Shown here piece after piece: positions 27,011 through 36,436 of a stretch of 64,000 bases of DNA (its first letter is position 1; every line of letters starts with the position of its first letter). The translations under genes were made by a program, and so were the position numbers. This DNA comes from Mumia flava (GTDB lineage Bacteria; Actinomycetota; Actinomycetes; Propionibacteriales; Nocardioidaceae), in the NCBI RefSeq assembly GCF_002797495.1, contig NZ_PGEZ01000001.1, positions 558,001-622,000 of the forward strand, read 5' to 3'. The notes beneath the pieces were generated by a model. The model was not told the DNA's origin and did no database searches. It worked only from the letters and a program-made list of their open reading frames with translations.

Positions 27011-29869
27011 TCACGGCGACCCCGCGGGCAGCGGTGCGACCGGGGTCAGGCTCGGGCCCGAGCGCTCGATGGCGGCGAGGTCCGAGCCGAGGTAGGAGGT
27101 GACGACGTCCGGATGGGTCCGGACCTCGTCCGGCGTCCCCGCCGCGATCACGCGCCCGAGGTTCATCGCGACCATCCGGTCGCTCAGCCGTGACAGCAGC
27201 GGCAGGTCGTGCTCGATCACGACCATCGCGGTCCCGAGGTCGCGACGGACGTCGAGCAGCAGCTCTCCGAGCGCCTCGCACTCGCTCTGCGCGATCCCCG
27301 CCGACGGCTCGTCGAGGAGCAGCACGCGCGGCTCCAGCGCGAGCAGGCAGGTCAGCTCGACGACGCGACGGGTCCCGGTGGAGAGCTCGCTGATCGTACG
27401 GTCCGCGAACGGGGCCAGGCCCATCCGCTCGATCAGCTCGTCGGCCCGCGCGGCCCGCTGCCGGTCGGGCACCGGAGTCCCCAGAGCGCAGACCCACAGC
27501 CGGCTGGGACGGGTCCGCTCCCCGGCGAGCATGACGGTCTCGCGCACGGTGAGGGTCGGGAAGAGCGCCGCGTCCTGGAAGGAGCGCACGAGCCCGGCGA
27601 CCGCGCGCTGCTCCGGGCTCGCCCCGGTGACGTCCCGGCCCGCGAAGACCACCTGGCCGGCGTCCGGACGGGTGAACCCTGCGACGATCTCGAACAGCGT
27701 GGTCTTCCCTGCGCCGTTCGGACCGATCACGCCCACGATCTCACCGGGGTCGACGACCAGGTCGACGTGGTCCACCGCGACCACGCCGCCGAAGCGACGT
27801 CCGACTCCGTGGACCTGGAGCAGCGGCGCCGCGCCCGGCCCGGAGGCCCGGTCGACCTCGTCGACCGCGAAGATCCCACCGATGTCCGCGCCGTGGTGCA
27901 GCGGCGAGCGCTGGGTCACGTCGGGGTGGGCCCGCGCGACGGCCGGGTCGATCCCGGCCCGGGCGGCCAACCAGTCGTACCACCGGTCGCGCAGCCGCAT
28001 CCCGACCCCGCCGAGGCCGTCGGGCAGCAGCACGACGACCAGCAGCCAGCCGAGCGCCAGCGCCGCCTGGCCGGGGATCCCGAGTGCGACCGCCCCGGGG
28101 ATCCCGACGATGATCAGGGCGCCGATCAGGGGGCCGATGACGAGGCCGAGCCCGCCGACGACCGTCAGTGCGACGACGTCGATGCTCGCGGCCGCGGGGA
28201 AGGAGTTGACCGTGAGCTGCGTCTGGCCGTGCCCGATCACGACGCCGCCGAGGCCGGCGAGCGCGCCGGCCACCGCGTACAGCTGGAGCTTGCGGAGAGT
28301 CCGCGGAACGGTGAACGCGCGAGCCGCGTCCTCGTTGTCGCGCAGCGCCTGGAGGGAGCGGCCGAAGCCGCTGCGCCAGAGGTTCGCCGAGACGAACACG
28401 CCGAGCGCGAGCATGAGGATCGCGAACAGGTAGTAGTCGCGCGCGAGCTCCATGGGGTAGCCGAACCACGACGGCTTGCCGGGCGCGACCCCGTCACCGA
28501 GGAAGAGGTCGAGCCGCAGCACCCAGGCCGTCGTCGCCAGGGCGAAGGCGAGCGTGGAGACGGCCAGGGCGAGCCCGCGCAGACGCAGCGCCGGGATCCC
28601 GACGAGAGCCGAGACGACCGCACCGGCCAGGACCCCCGCGAGGACGCCCACGACCCACCCGCCGGTCCACTCCATCATGTGGACCGAGACCGCGGCCGCG
28701 ATCCCGGCGTAGGCGAACTGGCCGAGCGAGAGCTGGCCGGCGACACCCGTGATCAGACCGACGCTGAGGCCGACGAGCGCGAAGCCCGCCACGCTGGTGA
28801 GCACCGAGGCCGTCTCGTTGCTGACCACGTAGGCGAGCGCGACCGCGAGCACGACGCTGAACGCGACCACCGCCACGGCGCTCAGCCTGATCGAGCGCAC
28901 CCGGGTGTACGCGGCGGGGATCGGCGGTGCGCCGACCCGGCGCCAGCCGCCCCGGTCGGCCTCCGCGCGTCCCAGCGACGGCTGCCGCAGGAGCGCGACC
29001 ACGATCACGAGGCCGAGCACGACCGGCACCAGGCCGCGGGTGTCGGGGTTGGAGAGCAGGACCTGCTCCAGCACGCCGATCCCGATCGACGCGGCGAACG
29101 CGATCGGGATGGACGACATCCGTGCGATCACCGCCCCGGCGAGGCCCTTGAGCAACAGGTCCGGCCCGAGCGTGTCGATCGACTGGCCCGCGGTCGTCGG
29201 GGTCACGAGGATCGCCGACAGCGCCGCGATCCCCCCGGAGATCGCCCAGGCGAACGACGCCATCCGCGGGGCCCGGATGCCCTCCAGCTCCGCGGTCTCG
29301 GCCGCATCGGCGGCAGCCCGGATCGCGAGGCCGTGCTTCGAGCGACGCAGGAAGAGGGCCAGGCCGACCAGCACGGCCGGGGCGAGCAGGAGCATCGCCA
29401 GGTACGACGGGCCGACCGGGGTGCTGCCGAGCGTGAACGACGGGAGCAACGGCGGCTCGGGGAACGTGAAGCCGCTGACGCCGTCGCTGTTCACCAGCAG
29501 CGCCATGATCAGGATGAACTGCGAGAGGCCGAGGGTCGCGATCATCCCGATCAGGCTCGGCCGCCCGGCGAGCCGGCGGATCACGCCCACCTCGATCCCG
29601 CCCGCGAGCGCGGCGGCGACCGCGATCGCGACGGGGAACGCCAGCACGTACGGGGCGCCCCAGTCGACCACGAGCAGCCCGAGGACGGAGGCGCCGAAGG
29701 CGCCGATCGACCCGTACGCGAAGTTGACGAACTTGCTCGACCGGTACACCAGGACCAGGCCGACGGCGAGCAGGCCGTACGTCAGTCCGGTGAAGACGCC
29801 GATCACCAGGCGGTCGATCCCGAGGTCGAAGCCGGCGACGTCGAGGGCCAGCGCCTGCGCCGCCGTCAC
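27011..29869 (-). CDS. LivH-LivM-LivG fusion of a branched-chain-amino-acid-type ABC importer
   Basis: One 952-residue frame carries what are normally three proteins. Residues about 1-295 are a LivH-type permease (FTGLTYGLLAVGLVLVYRSS, FAYGSIGAFGA). Residues about 320-620 are a LivM-type permease (GLSVGLITGVAGQLSLGQFA, PALRLRGLALAVSTLAFA). Residues about 690-930 are a LivG-type ATPase with Walker A GPNGAGKTT, signature STGTRRVVEL and Walker B VLLLDEPSAGI. GTG 29869 overlaps the livF stop by four bases. Permease-permease fusions and permease-ATPase fusions are known, but all three in one chain is unusual. Context suggests import of the pathway substrate or its fragments rather than amino acids. 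Confidence 0.88.
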   Translation of the reverse strand: MTAAQALALDVAGFDLGIDRLVIGVFTGLTYGLLAVGLVLVYRSSKFVNFAYGSIGAFGASVLGLLVVDWGAPYVLAFPVAIAVAAALAGGIEVGVIRRLAGRPSLIGMIATLGLSQFILIMALLVNSDGVSGFTFPEPPLLPSFTLGSTPVGPSYLAMLLLAPAVLVGLALFLRRSKHGLAIRAAADAAETAELEGIRAPRMASFAWAISGGIAALSAILVTPTTAGQSIDTLGPDLLLKGLAGAVIARMSSIPIAFAASIGIGVLEQVLLSNPDTRGLVPVVLGLVIVVALLRQPSLGRAEADRGGWRRVGAPPIPAAYTRVRSIRLSAVAVVAFSVVLAVALAYVVSNETASVLTSVAGFALVGLSVGLITGVAGQLSLGQFAYAGIAAAVSVHMMEWTGGWVVGVLAGVLAGAVVSALVGIPALRLRGLALAVSTLAFALATTAWVLRLDLFLGDGVAPGKPSWFGYPMELARDYYLFAILMLALGVFVSANLWRSGFGRSLQALRDNEDAARAFTVPRTLRKLQLYAVAGALAGLGGVVIGHGQTQLTVNSFPAAASIDVVALTVVGGLGLVIGPLIGALIIVGIPGAVALGIPGQAALALGWLLVVVLLPDGLGGVGMRLRDRWYDWLAARAGIDPAVARAHPDVTQRSPLHHGADIGGIFAVDEVDRASGPGAAPLLQVHGVGRRFGGVVAVDHVDLVVDPGEIVGVIGPNGAGKTTLFEIVAGFTRPDAGQVVFAGRDVTGASPEQRAVAGLVRSFQDAALFPTLTVRETVMLAGERTRPSRLWVCALGTPVPDRQRAARADELIERMGLAPFADRTISELSTGTRRVVELTCLLALEPRVLLLDEPSAGIAQSECEALGELLLDVRRDLGTAMVVIEHDLPLLSRLSDRMVAMNLGRVIAAGTPDEVRTHPDVVTSYLGSDLAAIERSGPSLTPVAPLPAGSP

Positions 29870-30636
29870 GCGGTCACCTCCGCGTGCCCGCCGAGCATGA
29901 GCGCGCGCACCCGCTCCGGCTCGGCCGCGAGCTCGGGCGCCGACTCGCACGCCACGATCCGCCCCTTCTCCATGAAGTACGCACGGTCGACCAGGGCGAG
30001 CGCCACGTTGACCGACTGCTCGACCATGAGGACCGCCGTGCCCCGGGCGTTCAGCCGGCGTACCAGCTCGAGCAGGCCGCCGACCACGACCGGAGCGAGC
30101 CCGAGCGAGAACTCGTCGACGACGAGGACCCGGGGTGACTGCACGATCGCCTTCGCGAGAGCGAGCATCTGGCGCTCGCCTCCGGACAGCGTCGACGCCG
30201 GCTGGTCCCGTCGCGCGTGCAGCCGGGGGAAGACCGTGAGCGCGGCGTCGACGGCCTCCCGGGCCCACGCCTGGTCGTCGATCGTGTACGCGTGCACCCG
30301 CAGGTTCTCGGCCACCGTCAGCGAGCCGAAGGTGGCCTGGCCGACGACCTGGGCGAGCCCCCGCTCGATCCGTTCCCGGGTGGGTGCCCGCGTCACGTCG
30401 ACCCCCTGGATCGACACCGATCCGGCGTCGGGCGCGAGCAGTCCGCCGATCACCTTGAGCAGGGTCGACTTGCCCACGCCGTTGGGTCCGAGCAGCGCGA
30501 CCATCTCCCCCTGCTCGACGTGCAGGCCGGCATCGAACAGCACCTGGACCTGGCCGTACGAGCACGCGACGCCCTCGCAGGCGAGCACGGGCGCTCCGCC
30601 GCGCGGCGCGGAGGCGTCATGACGTCGGGAACTCAA
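29866..30636 (-). CDS. LivF-type ABC importer ATPase
   Basis: A 256-residue ATPase of the LivF group: Walker A GPNGVGKST, Q-loop VVGQATFGSLTVAENL, signature TLSGGERQMLALAKAI and Walker B VLVVDEFSLGLAP. It powers import with the LivG domain of the fusion protein. The start is uncertain: TTG 30636 overlaps the binding-protein gene by 20 bases, while GTG 30588 (16 codons later, with CGGAG six bases upstream) gives a more usual LivF N-terminus. It is coupled to the fusion gene by GTGA. Confidence 0.85.
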   Translation of the reverse strand: MSSRRHDASAPRGGAPVLACEGVACSYGQVQVLFDAGLHVEQGEMVALLGPNGVGKSTLLKVIGGLLAPDAGSVSIQGVDVTRAPTRERIERGLAQVVGQATFGSLTVAENLRVHAYTIDDQAWAREAVDAALTVFPRLHARRDQPASTLSGGERQMLALAKAIVQSPRVLVVDEFSLGLAPVVVGGLLELVRRLNARGTAVLMVEQSVNVALALVDRAYFMEKGRIVACESAPELAAEPERVRALMLGGHAEVTA

Positions 30637-31999
30637 CGTCGCCCCCTTCGTAGACGAAGCAGCCGCAGTCGCTGTCGAAGCGCATCACGCGGTAGGCACC
30701 CGAGGCGGCGTGCCGGCCGGGGCCGAGTGCTCCCGCGAAGCCGGTCGCCGGGACGAAGGCAGAGCCGAGCTTCTCGACCGCGGCACCCCAGGCCGACGCG
30801 TTCAGGTCGCCGCTGAGGTCGATCGCGCCGGCCTGCAGCAGCAGCGCGGCGTCGCAGTACGGGAGGGCCACCCGGGCGGCCTCGCGCGAGGAGAAGGTGA
30901 TGCCGGACTCGCCGTAGATGTCGACGCAGCGCTGCTCGGCCTCGGAGTCGGGGAACGCGAGCGCGTCGTCCGCGACCTCCTGCGAGGGCGCGAACCCGAC
31001 CCCGACCATGCCGTCCATCACCCCGGGCGGGATGGTGTCGGGGTTGTTGACGAAGAACGCCGGGTTGTCGAACGTCGAGATCGAGTACTGCGCCTCGAAG
31101 CTCTGCGAGCTCGCGACCGTTGCGAAGATCGACGCGAGGCGCGCCCCGCCGAGGAACATGACGCGGTCGATCCCCGCGGTGCGGAAGGTCACGGCACCCT
31201 GCTCGTTGCCCTGGAACAGGCTCCCCTGGTCGGTGGTGTCGACCCAGGCGACCTCGGCGCGGACGCCGGCGTCGGAGAGCAGCGGGATCGCGAGCTCCTC
31301 CATCGTCGCCCGGTTGATCGGGTTGTCGGCGGCGACGACGCCGACCTCCTCGCGGCCGTCGAAGAACCCTTGCTCGGCCAGCGTGGCGACGTAGGCCTCG
31401 ACGAAGCCGTCGTAGGACGGGTAGCTCGCCGACCACAGGTACGGCGACAGCTCGGCGTAGGTGGCCTCGTCGGTGGCGACGAGCGTCGCGTCGAGCACGA
31501 GGGTCTCGCGCTGCGCGTAGCACGGCCTCGCGTTGCTCTGGAACTGCCCCGTCAGGACGACCGCGAAGGCCTGGTCGTCCTGGGTGATCTTGTTGCAGAG
31601 CTGCTCCTCGGCGGCCGGTGAGTCCACCTGGGCGTCGTACATCCGAAAGACCGCGTCGAGCGTGCGGCCGCCGATCCCGCCGTTCGCGTTGACCCAGGTC
31701 TCCAGGGCCTTCACCTGCTTGGCCGGGTTCCCGGCGTCCGCGGACTGGAAGCCGGTGATGCTCTTGACGCCCTCCAGGTCGACGCCGACGAAGACCACCT
31801 TGACGGAGTCCTCGGTCACCCCGGGGCCGTTGCCGGCGGCGGTGGGCGACGTGCCGCTGCCGGCCCCGTCACGGATGCTCCCCGGCATCACGCTGCCGCA
31901 TCCCACCAGCGCGAGCGCGAACGCGGCGAGCGCGACGCTCGCACGCACCAGCAGCGAGCGGTCGAGACCGCTGTTCCGTTCGACGATCGATGGCCGCAT
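30617..31999 (-). CDS. LivK-type substrate-binding lipoprotein
   Basis: A 460-residue periplasmic-binding-protein-like lipoprotein. The lipobox LVGC gives lipid-modified Cys34 after a hydrophobic signal. The body has the type I fold of Leu/Ile/Val-binding proteins (GVDLEGVKSITGFQSADAG, WVNANGGIGGRTL, FAVVLTGQFQSNARP). It is longer than LivK of E. coli and ends in a Cys-containing DCGCFVYEG segment. It heads the importer operon 30 bases downstream of regulon site C, so importer expression follows the catabolic regulon. Ligand unknown; these proteins also bind aromatic acids, amides and other small carboxylates. Confidence 0.85.
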   Translation of the reverse strand: MRPSIVERNSGLDRSLLVRASVALAAFALALVGCGSVMPGSIRDGAGSGTSPTAAGNGPGVTEDSVKVVFVGVDLEGVKSITGFQSADAGNPAKQVKALETWVNANGGIGGRTLDAVFRMYDAQVDSPAAEEQLCNKITQDDQAFAVVLTGQFQSNARPCYAQRETLVLDATLVATDEATYAELSPYLWSASYPSYDGFVEAYVATLAEQGFFDGREEVGVVAADNPINRATMEELAIPLLSDAGVRAEVAWVDTTDQGSLFQGNEQGAVTFRTAGIDRVMFLGGARLASIFATVASSQSFEAQYSISTFDNPAFFVNNPDTIPPGVMDGMVGVGFAPSQEVADDALAFPDSEAEQRCVDIYGESGITFSSREAARVALPYCDAALLLQAGAIDLSGDLNASAWGAAVEKLGSAFVPATGFAGALGPGRHAASGAYRVMRFDSDCGCFVYEGGDVEFPTS

Positions 32000-32029
32000 G
32001 CTCGCTCCGGAGTGAGTAGGTGAAGTGAG

Positions 32030-32042
32030 GATATACGATATC
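32030..32042 (-). promoter_or_regulatory. Regulon site C upstream of the ABC importer
   Basis: GATAT-ACG-ATATC is a perfect 5-bp inverted repeat with a 3-bp spacer, the most symmetric copy of the motif. It lies 30 bases before the binding-protein start and near the 3' end of the gene at 32050-33384. Confidence 0.65.
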
Positions 32043-32049
32043 GAGCGAC

Positions 32050-33384
32050 CTAGGAAGATTCTTTCCTCTGTCGGCGGTCCAACCAGCCGTCCGCGGCGTC
32101 GATGTCGACGACCGCGTCGGTCGTCGCGGGCGCCTCCGCAGGCCCCCCACCCGCGTCCGGGTCGGTCGGCAGAGGCGGTGCCAACGGGTCCAGGACCTGC
32201 ATCCCCACGTCCGCCCGGCGACGTGCGCTCCCCCGGACGAGCCAGGCGTCGAGAGCGGCGAGGTCGACCACCGCAGCGCCGTCACGGGCCGACGACTCAC
32301 CAGCGCCCCGCAGGACGGTCGTGCCGGTGGCGAGCCCCGGATCCCGCAGCAACGCCTCGAGGTCCTCGCTCTCCAGCCGCCCGTCGAGCTTCTTGATCAG
32401 GCCGGTGCGGCCGACCGCCGCAGGACTCACGAGGAAGCCGCCGATCGCCTCGACGTAGACCACGTCGGGCAGCGGGTACGGGCGGCTCGCGATCTCGGCC
32501 CGCCGAGCGGCATCGACCGTCGGACGGGCGCGGCGCGCCGCCATCCGACGGCGGATGCCCCACACGAGCAGCACGACGCCGATCACGTTCAGCGCCACCA
32601 GGCCCCAGGGGTAGGCCTTCCACGTGGTGGAGAACGACGTGCCCGCTTCTCCCTGCCCGACCACGCCGACGACGTGGTAGGTCCCGAACGCGGCGAACGG
32701 CAGCGCCACCGTGGTCTCGATGTCGACGCTCTGGAGGGGTTCGATCGTCACGTTGCGCTCGGTGATCACCGTCGGCTCGGTGCGGTCGGAGCGCCCCACC
32801 CCGATCTTCACCTCGGGGTTGACCGCCGGGGCGTTCCCGACGTTCTCGACGGTGACGACGAGGGTGCGCTCCGGCGACGCGCCGAAGAGGCCGGCGATCC
32901 CCCCGTCGCCCTCGAGACGGACGTCGGTGACCCGCAGGCTCGGGATCGGCAGGGCGGCGGACGGCGGTGTGCCGGTGGGGTGCCCGCTGACCACGAACGG
33001 GATGTCCACCGCGAGCGCCGGGCCGGTGTACGACGCCACCCGGACGACGCACGGGCAGGGTTTGGGAGGGTTCCCGACGACCATGTCGAGGTCGATCTCG
33101 CCGTCGACGTTGGCGACCGCCAGGATCGCCGTGGTCTGGTCGCACGCCGCCGACCCGCCGACCGCGAGGTCGCCGCAGACGACGGCCTGGATCTGGGTGA
33201 GCGCGGGCCAGCCCGCACCGTCGATGTGGATCCGGTCTCCGGGCGCGCCAGCCCCGGGCGACGCCGTGGCCCCGAGCCCCGGACCGTCCTCGGCACCGTC
33301 CGCGGTGTCCGCCGCGTGCGCGGTCGGGACGGCCGTCAGCGCGAGGACCAGCGGCACGAGCAGCCAGAGCAACCGCCTCGACAT
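32050..33384 (-). CDS. Exported membrane-anchored protein of the WxL/DUF916 locus
   Basis: A 444-residue protein with a cleavable signal peptide (ending near AHA-AD), two extracytoplasmic beta domains (about residues 35-265), one membrane helix (WGLVALNVIGVVLLVWGI, about 280) and a cytoplasmic tail of about 150 residues. The central part looks like the CARDB/DUF11-type beta sandwich found in WxL-interacting proteins. ATG 33384 overlaps the DUF916 protein stop by one base (TGATG). I do not recognise a named family for the tail. It probably holds the surface complex to the membrane. Confidence 0.7.
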   Translation of the reverse strand: MSRRLLWLLVPLVLALTAVPTAHAADTADGAEDGPGLGATASPGAGAPGDRIHIDGAGWPALTQIQAVVCGDLAVGGSAACDQTTAILAVANVDGEIDLDMVVGNPPKPCPCVVRVASYTGPALAVDIPFVVSGHPTGTPPSAALPIPSLRVTDVRLEGDGGIAGLFGASPERTLVVTVENVGNAPAVNPEVKIGVGRSDRTEPTVITERNVTIEPLQSVDIETTVALPFAAFGTYHVVGVVGQGEAGTSFSTTWKAYPWGLVALNVIGVVLLVWGIRRRMAARRARPTVDAARRAEIASRPYPLPDVVYVEAIGGFLVSPAAVGRTGLIKKLDGRLESEDLEALLRDPGLATGTTVLRGAGESSARDGAAVVDLAALDAWLVRGSARRRADVGMQVLDPLAPPLPTDPDAGGGPAEAPATTDAVVDIDAADGWLDRRQRKESS

Positions 33385-34406
33385 CACCGGCCGGCCGAGA
33401 CCGTGAGGGTCGGGGCGTTCTCGAGCGCCTCGAAGGCGCGGCGTCGCTCGGCGCGGCGGTGCAGCCACCACCACGCGCCGAGGGCGAGCAACGCGAGGAC
33501 GACGGCGATCAGGACCCAGGGAACGACCCAGGTCGTGGTCTCGCCGACGTCGCCGATGCCTTCGGCGGTCGTGAGCGTCACCGTCGTGGTCACGCGGTCG
33601 AACGGGCCGATCCCCTCGACCTCGGCGTTCAGCCGGGCCGACTGGCCGGGGAGCAGGTCGACGACGCCGGCCGACTCGACGGCGTCGAGCTCGCGCGACG
33701 GGAGTCCGCTCAGAGTGATCACGCTCTGCGGGGACAGCCGGAGGTTGCCGGTGTTCGTCACCGTGTAGCTGACGGTGCCGCTCGAGGAACCGGTCCACCC
33801 GAGGGCGCCGCGATCGTGCTCGAGCTCGATGTCGGTCACCTCGACGGCGGGCATCGTGGGCCCGCTGACCCGCAGGTAGAGCCGTGCGGCGACGGCCCGC
33901 TTCAGCCCGACCTCGAGACCGTCGGCCTCGGTCGTGCCCTCGACGGCGCCGTTCAGTGCGACGATCCCACCGACGTGGTCTCCCGGGGTCGCGTTGTCGG
34001 GGATGCGGATCGTGATCGGCACGTCGACCTGGGTCTTCTTCGCGACCTTGACCGTCTGGACCGGCACCGTCACCCAGGCGCCCACGTCCTTCTGCGGGAA
34101 CTCCAGGCCACGCAGGGCGAAGAATCCTCCCTCGGTGGTGTTGTACCCGTCCGCGCCGTAGATGGAGAAGGTCAGGGCCCGCTTCGTGAAGTTGCGGATC
34201 CGGACCTTGTCCGTGAGCGTCGCGCCGGGGGCGCCCTCGAGCACGAAGTAGCTGCGAGGGGTCGGCGAGGAGTCGTCGGCCGGCGTCGGCGTGACCGACC
34301 AGGCGCCGTTGTCGGCGGCCTGAGCGGGAACAGCCGGGCCGACGACCGCGACCGCGGCGACGGCCAGGGCGATGAGGGGGCGCACCAGGCGCTTCGCGAC
34401 GGACAT
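33384..34406 (-). CDS. DUF916-like WxL-interacting membrane protein
   Basis: A 340-residue protein: signal peptide (ending about AQA-AD), a DUF916-like peptidoglycan-binding region (about 40-185; RSYFVLEGAPGATLTDKVRI, IRIPDNATPGDHVGGIVA), a second beta domain (about 190-300) and a C-terminal membrane helix before HRRAERRR. In Firmicutes such proteins anchor WxL proteins to the wall; the WxL-like gene is just upstream. ATG 34406 follows GAGGAG. A terminator-like hairpin separates it from the WxL-like gene. Confidence 0.8.
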   Translation of the reverse strand: MSVAKRLVRPLIALAVAAVAVVGPAVPAQAADNGAWSVTPTPADDSSPTPRSYFVLEGAPGATLTDKVRIRNFTKRALTFSIYGADGYNTTEGGFFALRGLEFPQKDVGAWVTVPVQTVKVAKKTQVDVPITIRIPDNATPGDHVGGIVALNGAVEGTTEADGLEVGLKRAVAARLYLRVSGPTMPAVEVTDIELEHDRGALGWTGSSSGTVSYTVTNTGNLRLSPQSVITLSGLPSRELDAVESAGVVDLLPGQSARLNAEVEGIGPFDRVTTTVTLTTAEGIGDVGETTTWVVPWVLIAVVLALLALGAWWWLHRRAERRRAFEALENAPTLTVSAGR

Positions 34407-34442
34407 CGACGGCTCCTCGTCCGGGGGGTAGGAACGATCCGT

Positions 34443-34477
34443 CCCGGGTGGGTGTCGGCCGGCGACACCCACCCGGG
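34443..34477. terminator. Terminator-like hairpin after the WxL-like gene
   Basis: Arms 34443-34457 and 34463-34477 pair perfectly (15 bp) around a 5-base loop. It lies 59 bases past the stop of the WxL-like gene and upstream of the DUF916 gene, so it may attenuate or end the surface-protein transcript. Confidence 0.75.
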
Positions 34478-34536
34478 TCGGGTTACTTCGGTGGTGCGGT
34501 TCTCGTCATCTCAGATGACGTGTCGGGACCCGAGGG

Positions 34537-36282
34537 TCACGACAGCGTCAGCGTGAGCAGACCGGTGTAGTTGCCGGCTGCCTGCGACGACCCGACCTCG
34601 AGCGAGAGCCCGGCGTCGGCGAGGGTGTCGCCGCCGCTGGTCCCGTCCGTGCCCAGCCCGGTCGTGGCGACCGAGCAGAGCGGCAGGTCGGTGGAGTCCG
34701 TCGTGAACGACCCGGTGCCACCCGCGACGACGGTGTCGTCGTTGTTGGCGTCGGCCGTGCACGACGGCGTCCAGCTCATCGCGCTCGACGGGATCGTGAA
34801 GTTCCCGCCGGCGGGGTTCGCCGGACCGTTGAGGCCGGAGAACCGGCCCACGAGCGACCAGCCGAGGGTGCCACCGCGGTAGTCCATGACGGTGACGTCC
34901 TGCAGGTCGCCGGTCGAGGTCTGGACGGTGCCGTCCAGCGTGACCCCGTCCATCGCGACGTTGCCGGCGTCCTTCGACATCTTGAGGTCACCGGCGACGA
35001 CCGTGAGGTCGACGGTCTCGAGCAGCGAGCAGCTGCCCGTGGTGGCCGCACCCTGCTTGGCGGTGCAGGTGTCACCCGAGAAGGTGAAGGCCTGCGAGCC
35101 GAACAGGACGGTCGGAGGCGGACCGGCCGCGTGGGTGCGGCTGGCGCCGATGAACGCGGTGGCCGCGTCGTTGACCGTGAAGGTCGCCGAGATGTTGCCG
35201 GACGAGTCGGCCGTCGTCGAGACGGTCGGGTCCGACGACGCCGGCGGCGGGAACGGCGGACCGTTCTGGTAGCCGCCGATCGTCACGGCCTGGCCCGGGT
35301 CCCAGTTGCTCCCGGAGACCGTCACCACGGTCCCGGCGCCACCGCCGGTCACGTTGGTGGACACCGTCACGCCGGCGAGGACGGTGATCGGAGTCAGGCT
35401 CGTCTCACCACCCGACGTGACCTTCAGGGCCCGTGAACCGGTGGTCGCGCCCGAGGGCACGGCATAGGTTCCCGAGCCCGTACCCGCGGCGGCGATCGTC
35501 ACGGAGCCGGTGGTGGCGTCGCAGGTGCTGCCCGACGCGTTGCACAGCTCGACCGTGCCGGTCCCCGCACCCGCGAAGTTCGACACGCCGAAGCTGATCG
35601 CATCACCGCTGCGGGCCGCCGTGGTGACGACCTGGTTGGTGATGCCGGTGATCGTCGCCGTCGGCCCGACCGCGGAGAAGCTCGCCGCGATGTTGGTGTC
35701 CAACGGGGTGGTGGCGGGGTTGACGCCGTTCGCGACGCCGACCGACTGACCGTTGCAGTTCACGCGGGTCAGGAAGGTCGGGATGTCGTAGATCACCTTG
35801 CGCAGCCGGACCGTGTTGGTCCCTGCCGAGGTGATCGTGAACGAGCCGCTGATGGTGTCACCGGGGATCAGCGCAGCACCGCCCGCGGAGAACCCCGAGG
35901 TGATCGCCGGCAGGTTGGTGCCGTTCACCGAGAAGTAGTAGTACGCCGTGCCGCTGGCCGGCGGACCACCGTTCTTCGGCCCCTTGTTGAACGTCAGCGA
36001 GAAGTCGCGCGTGCTGCCGACGGTCGTGCCACCGGTGGTGGTGATGGTGTAGTCCGCGTCACCGACGGGCGCCATCGCCGGGTCGGTCCACGGTGCGAGC
36101 GTGGACGAGGTGTTGCTCGCGGGGTTGGTGTCCTCGATGTCGGCTCCACTCGGGGGTGAGTAGACCCAACATCCACCTGTGGGGGTTACCGCTGCCGCTG
36201 GTCCGGCGCTGACGACGACCGCCGACGCGGCCAGCATGCCGGCTCCCGCCAGCAAGGCGACCGTGCGATTCTTCGATCTCAT
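34537..36282 (-). CDS. WxL-domain-like secreted surface protein
   Basis: A 581-residue exported protein with a 31-residue signal peptide. Residues about 32-200 match the N-domain of the LPXTG protein at 24916 (TGGCWV, NKGPKNGGP). A repeat region about 205-400 holds Ig-like strands (VVTVSGSNWDPGQAVTIGGYQ). The last 170 residues resemble a WxL domain: QDVTVMDYRGGTLGWSLVG contains the first W-x-L, while the terminal YTGLLTLTLS replaces the usual second Trp. WxL domains bind peptidoglycan non-covalently, often through a DUF916 protein such as the one encoded next. AGAGGAG lies six to seven bases before the ATG. Confidence 0.75.
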   Translation of the reverse strand: MRSKNRTVALLAGAGMLAASAVVVSAGPAAAVTPTGGCWVYSPPSGADIEDTNPASNTSSTLAPWTDPAMAPVGDADYTITTTGGTTVGSTRDFSLTFNKGPKNGGPPASGTAYYYFSVNGTNLPAITSGFSAGGAALIPGDTISGSFTITSAGTNTVRLRKVIYDIPTFLTRVNCNGQSVGVANGVNPATTPLDTNIAASFSAVGPTATITGITNQVVTTAARSGDAISFGVSNFAGAGTGTVELCNASGSTCDATTGSVTIAAAGTGSGTYAVPSGATTGSRALKVTSGGETSLTPITVLAGVTVSTNVTGGGAGTVVTVSGSNWDPGQAVTIGGYQNGPPFPPPASSDPTVSTTADSSGNISATFTVNDAATAFIGASRTHAAGPPPTVLFGSQAFTFSGDTCTAKQGAATTGSCSLLETVDLTVVAGDLKMSKDAGNVAMDGVTLDGTVQTSTGDLQDVTVMDYRGGTLGWSLVGRFSGLNGPANPAGGNFTIPSSAMSWTPSCTADANNDDTVVAGGTGSFTTDSTDLPLCSVATTGLGTDGTSGGDTLADAGLSLEVGSSQAAGNYTGLLTLTLS

Positions 36283-36410
36283 CTACCCGCTCCTCTTCTT
36301 CGGGTAGGGGGCCCCGAAGGGACCCGACCTAGGTCGCAGCCCTGTCTACTGCCATTCGCACCCATCGGGAGTGCAAGTAGAGATAGGCTGAAGCACCAAC
36401 CTCGATATTG
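36283..36410 (-). promoter_or_regulatory. 5' leader of the WxL-like gene with a hairpin
   Basis: The 120 bases before the WxL-like start hold no gene. A hairpin CTTCGGG/CCCGAAG pairs 36298-36304 with 36313-36319 just upstream of the ribosome-binding site, and GACCTAGGTC is a nearby palindrome. It may affect translation. I could not match it to any known riboswitch. Confidence 0.35.
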
Positions 36411-36423
36411 TCAATGATATATC
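36411..36423 (+). promoter_or_regulatory. Regulon site D before the sortase
   Basis: TCAATGATATATC keeps the conserved right half ATATC and most of the core. It lies 13 bases before the sortase GTG and near the divergent WxL-like gene. A further GATAT at 36404-36408 adds to the AT-rich island. This suggests the surface module belongs to the same regulon, though the match is weaker than at sites B, C and H. Confidence 0.45.
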
Positions 36424-36436
36424 AGAGAGGATTTCG

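Noticed and set aside
36283-36410. A riboswitch in the WxL-like gene leader
   Set aside because: There is a hairpin and a palindrome, but I could not match conserved cores of c-di-GMP, cobalamin or other common riboswitches.
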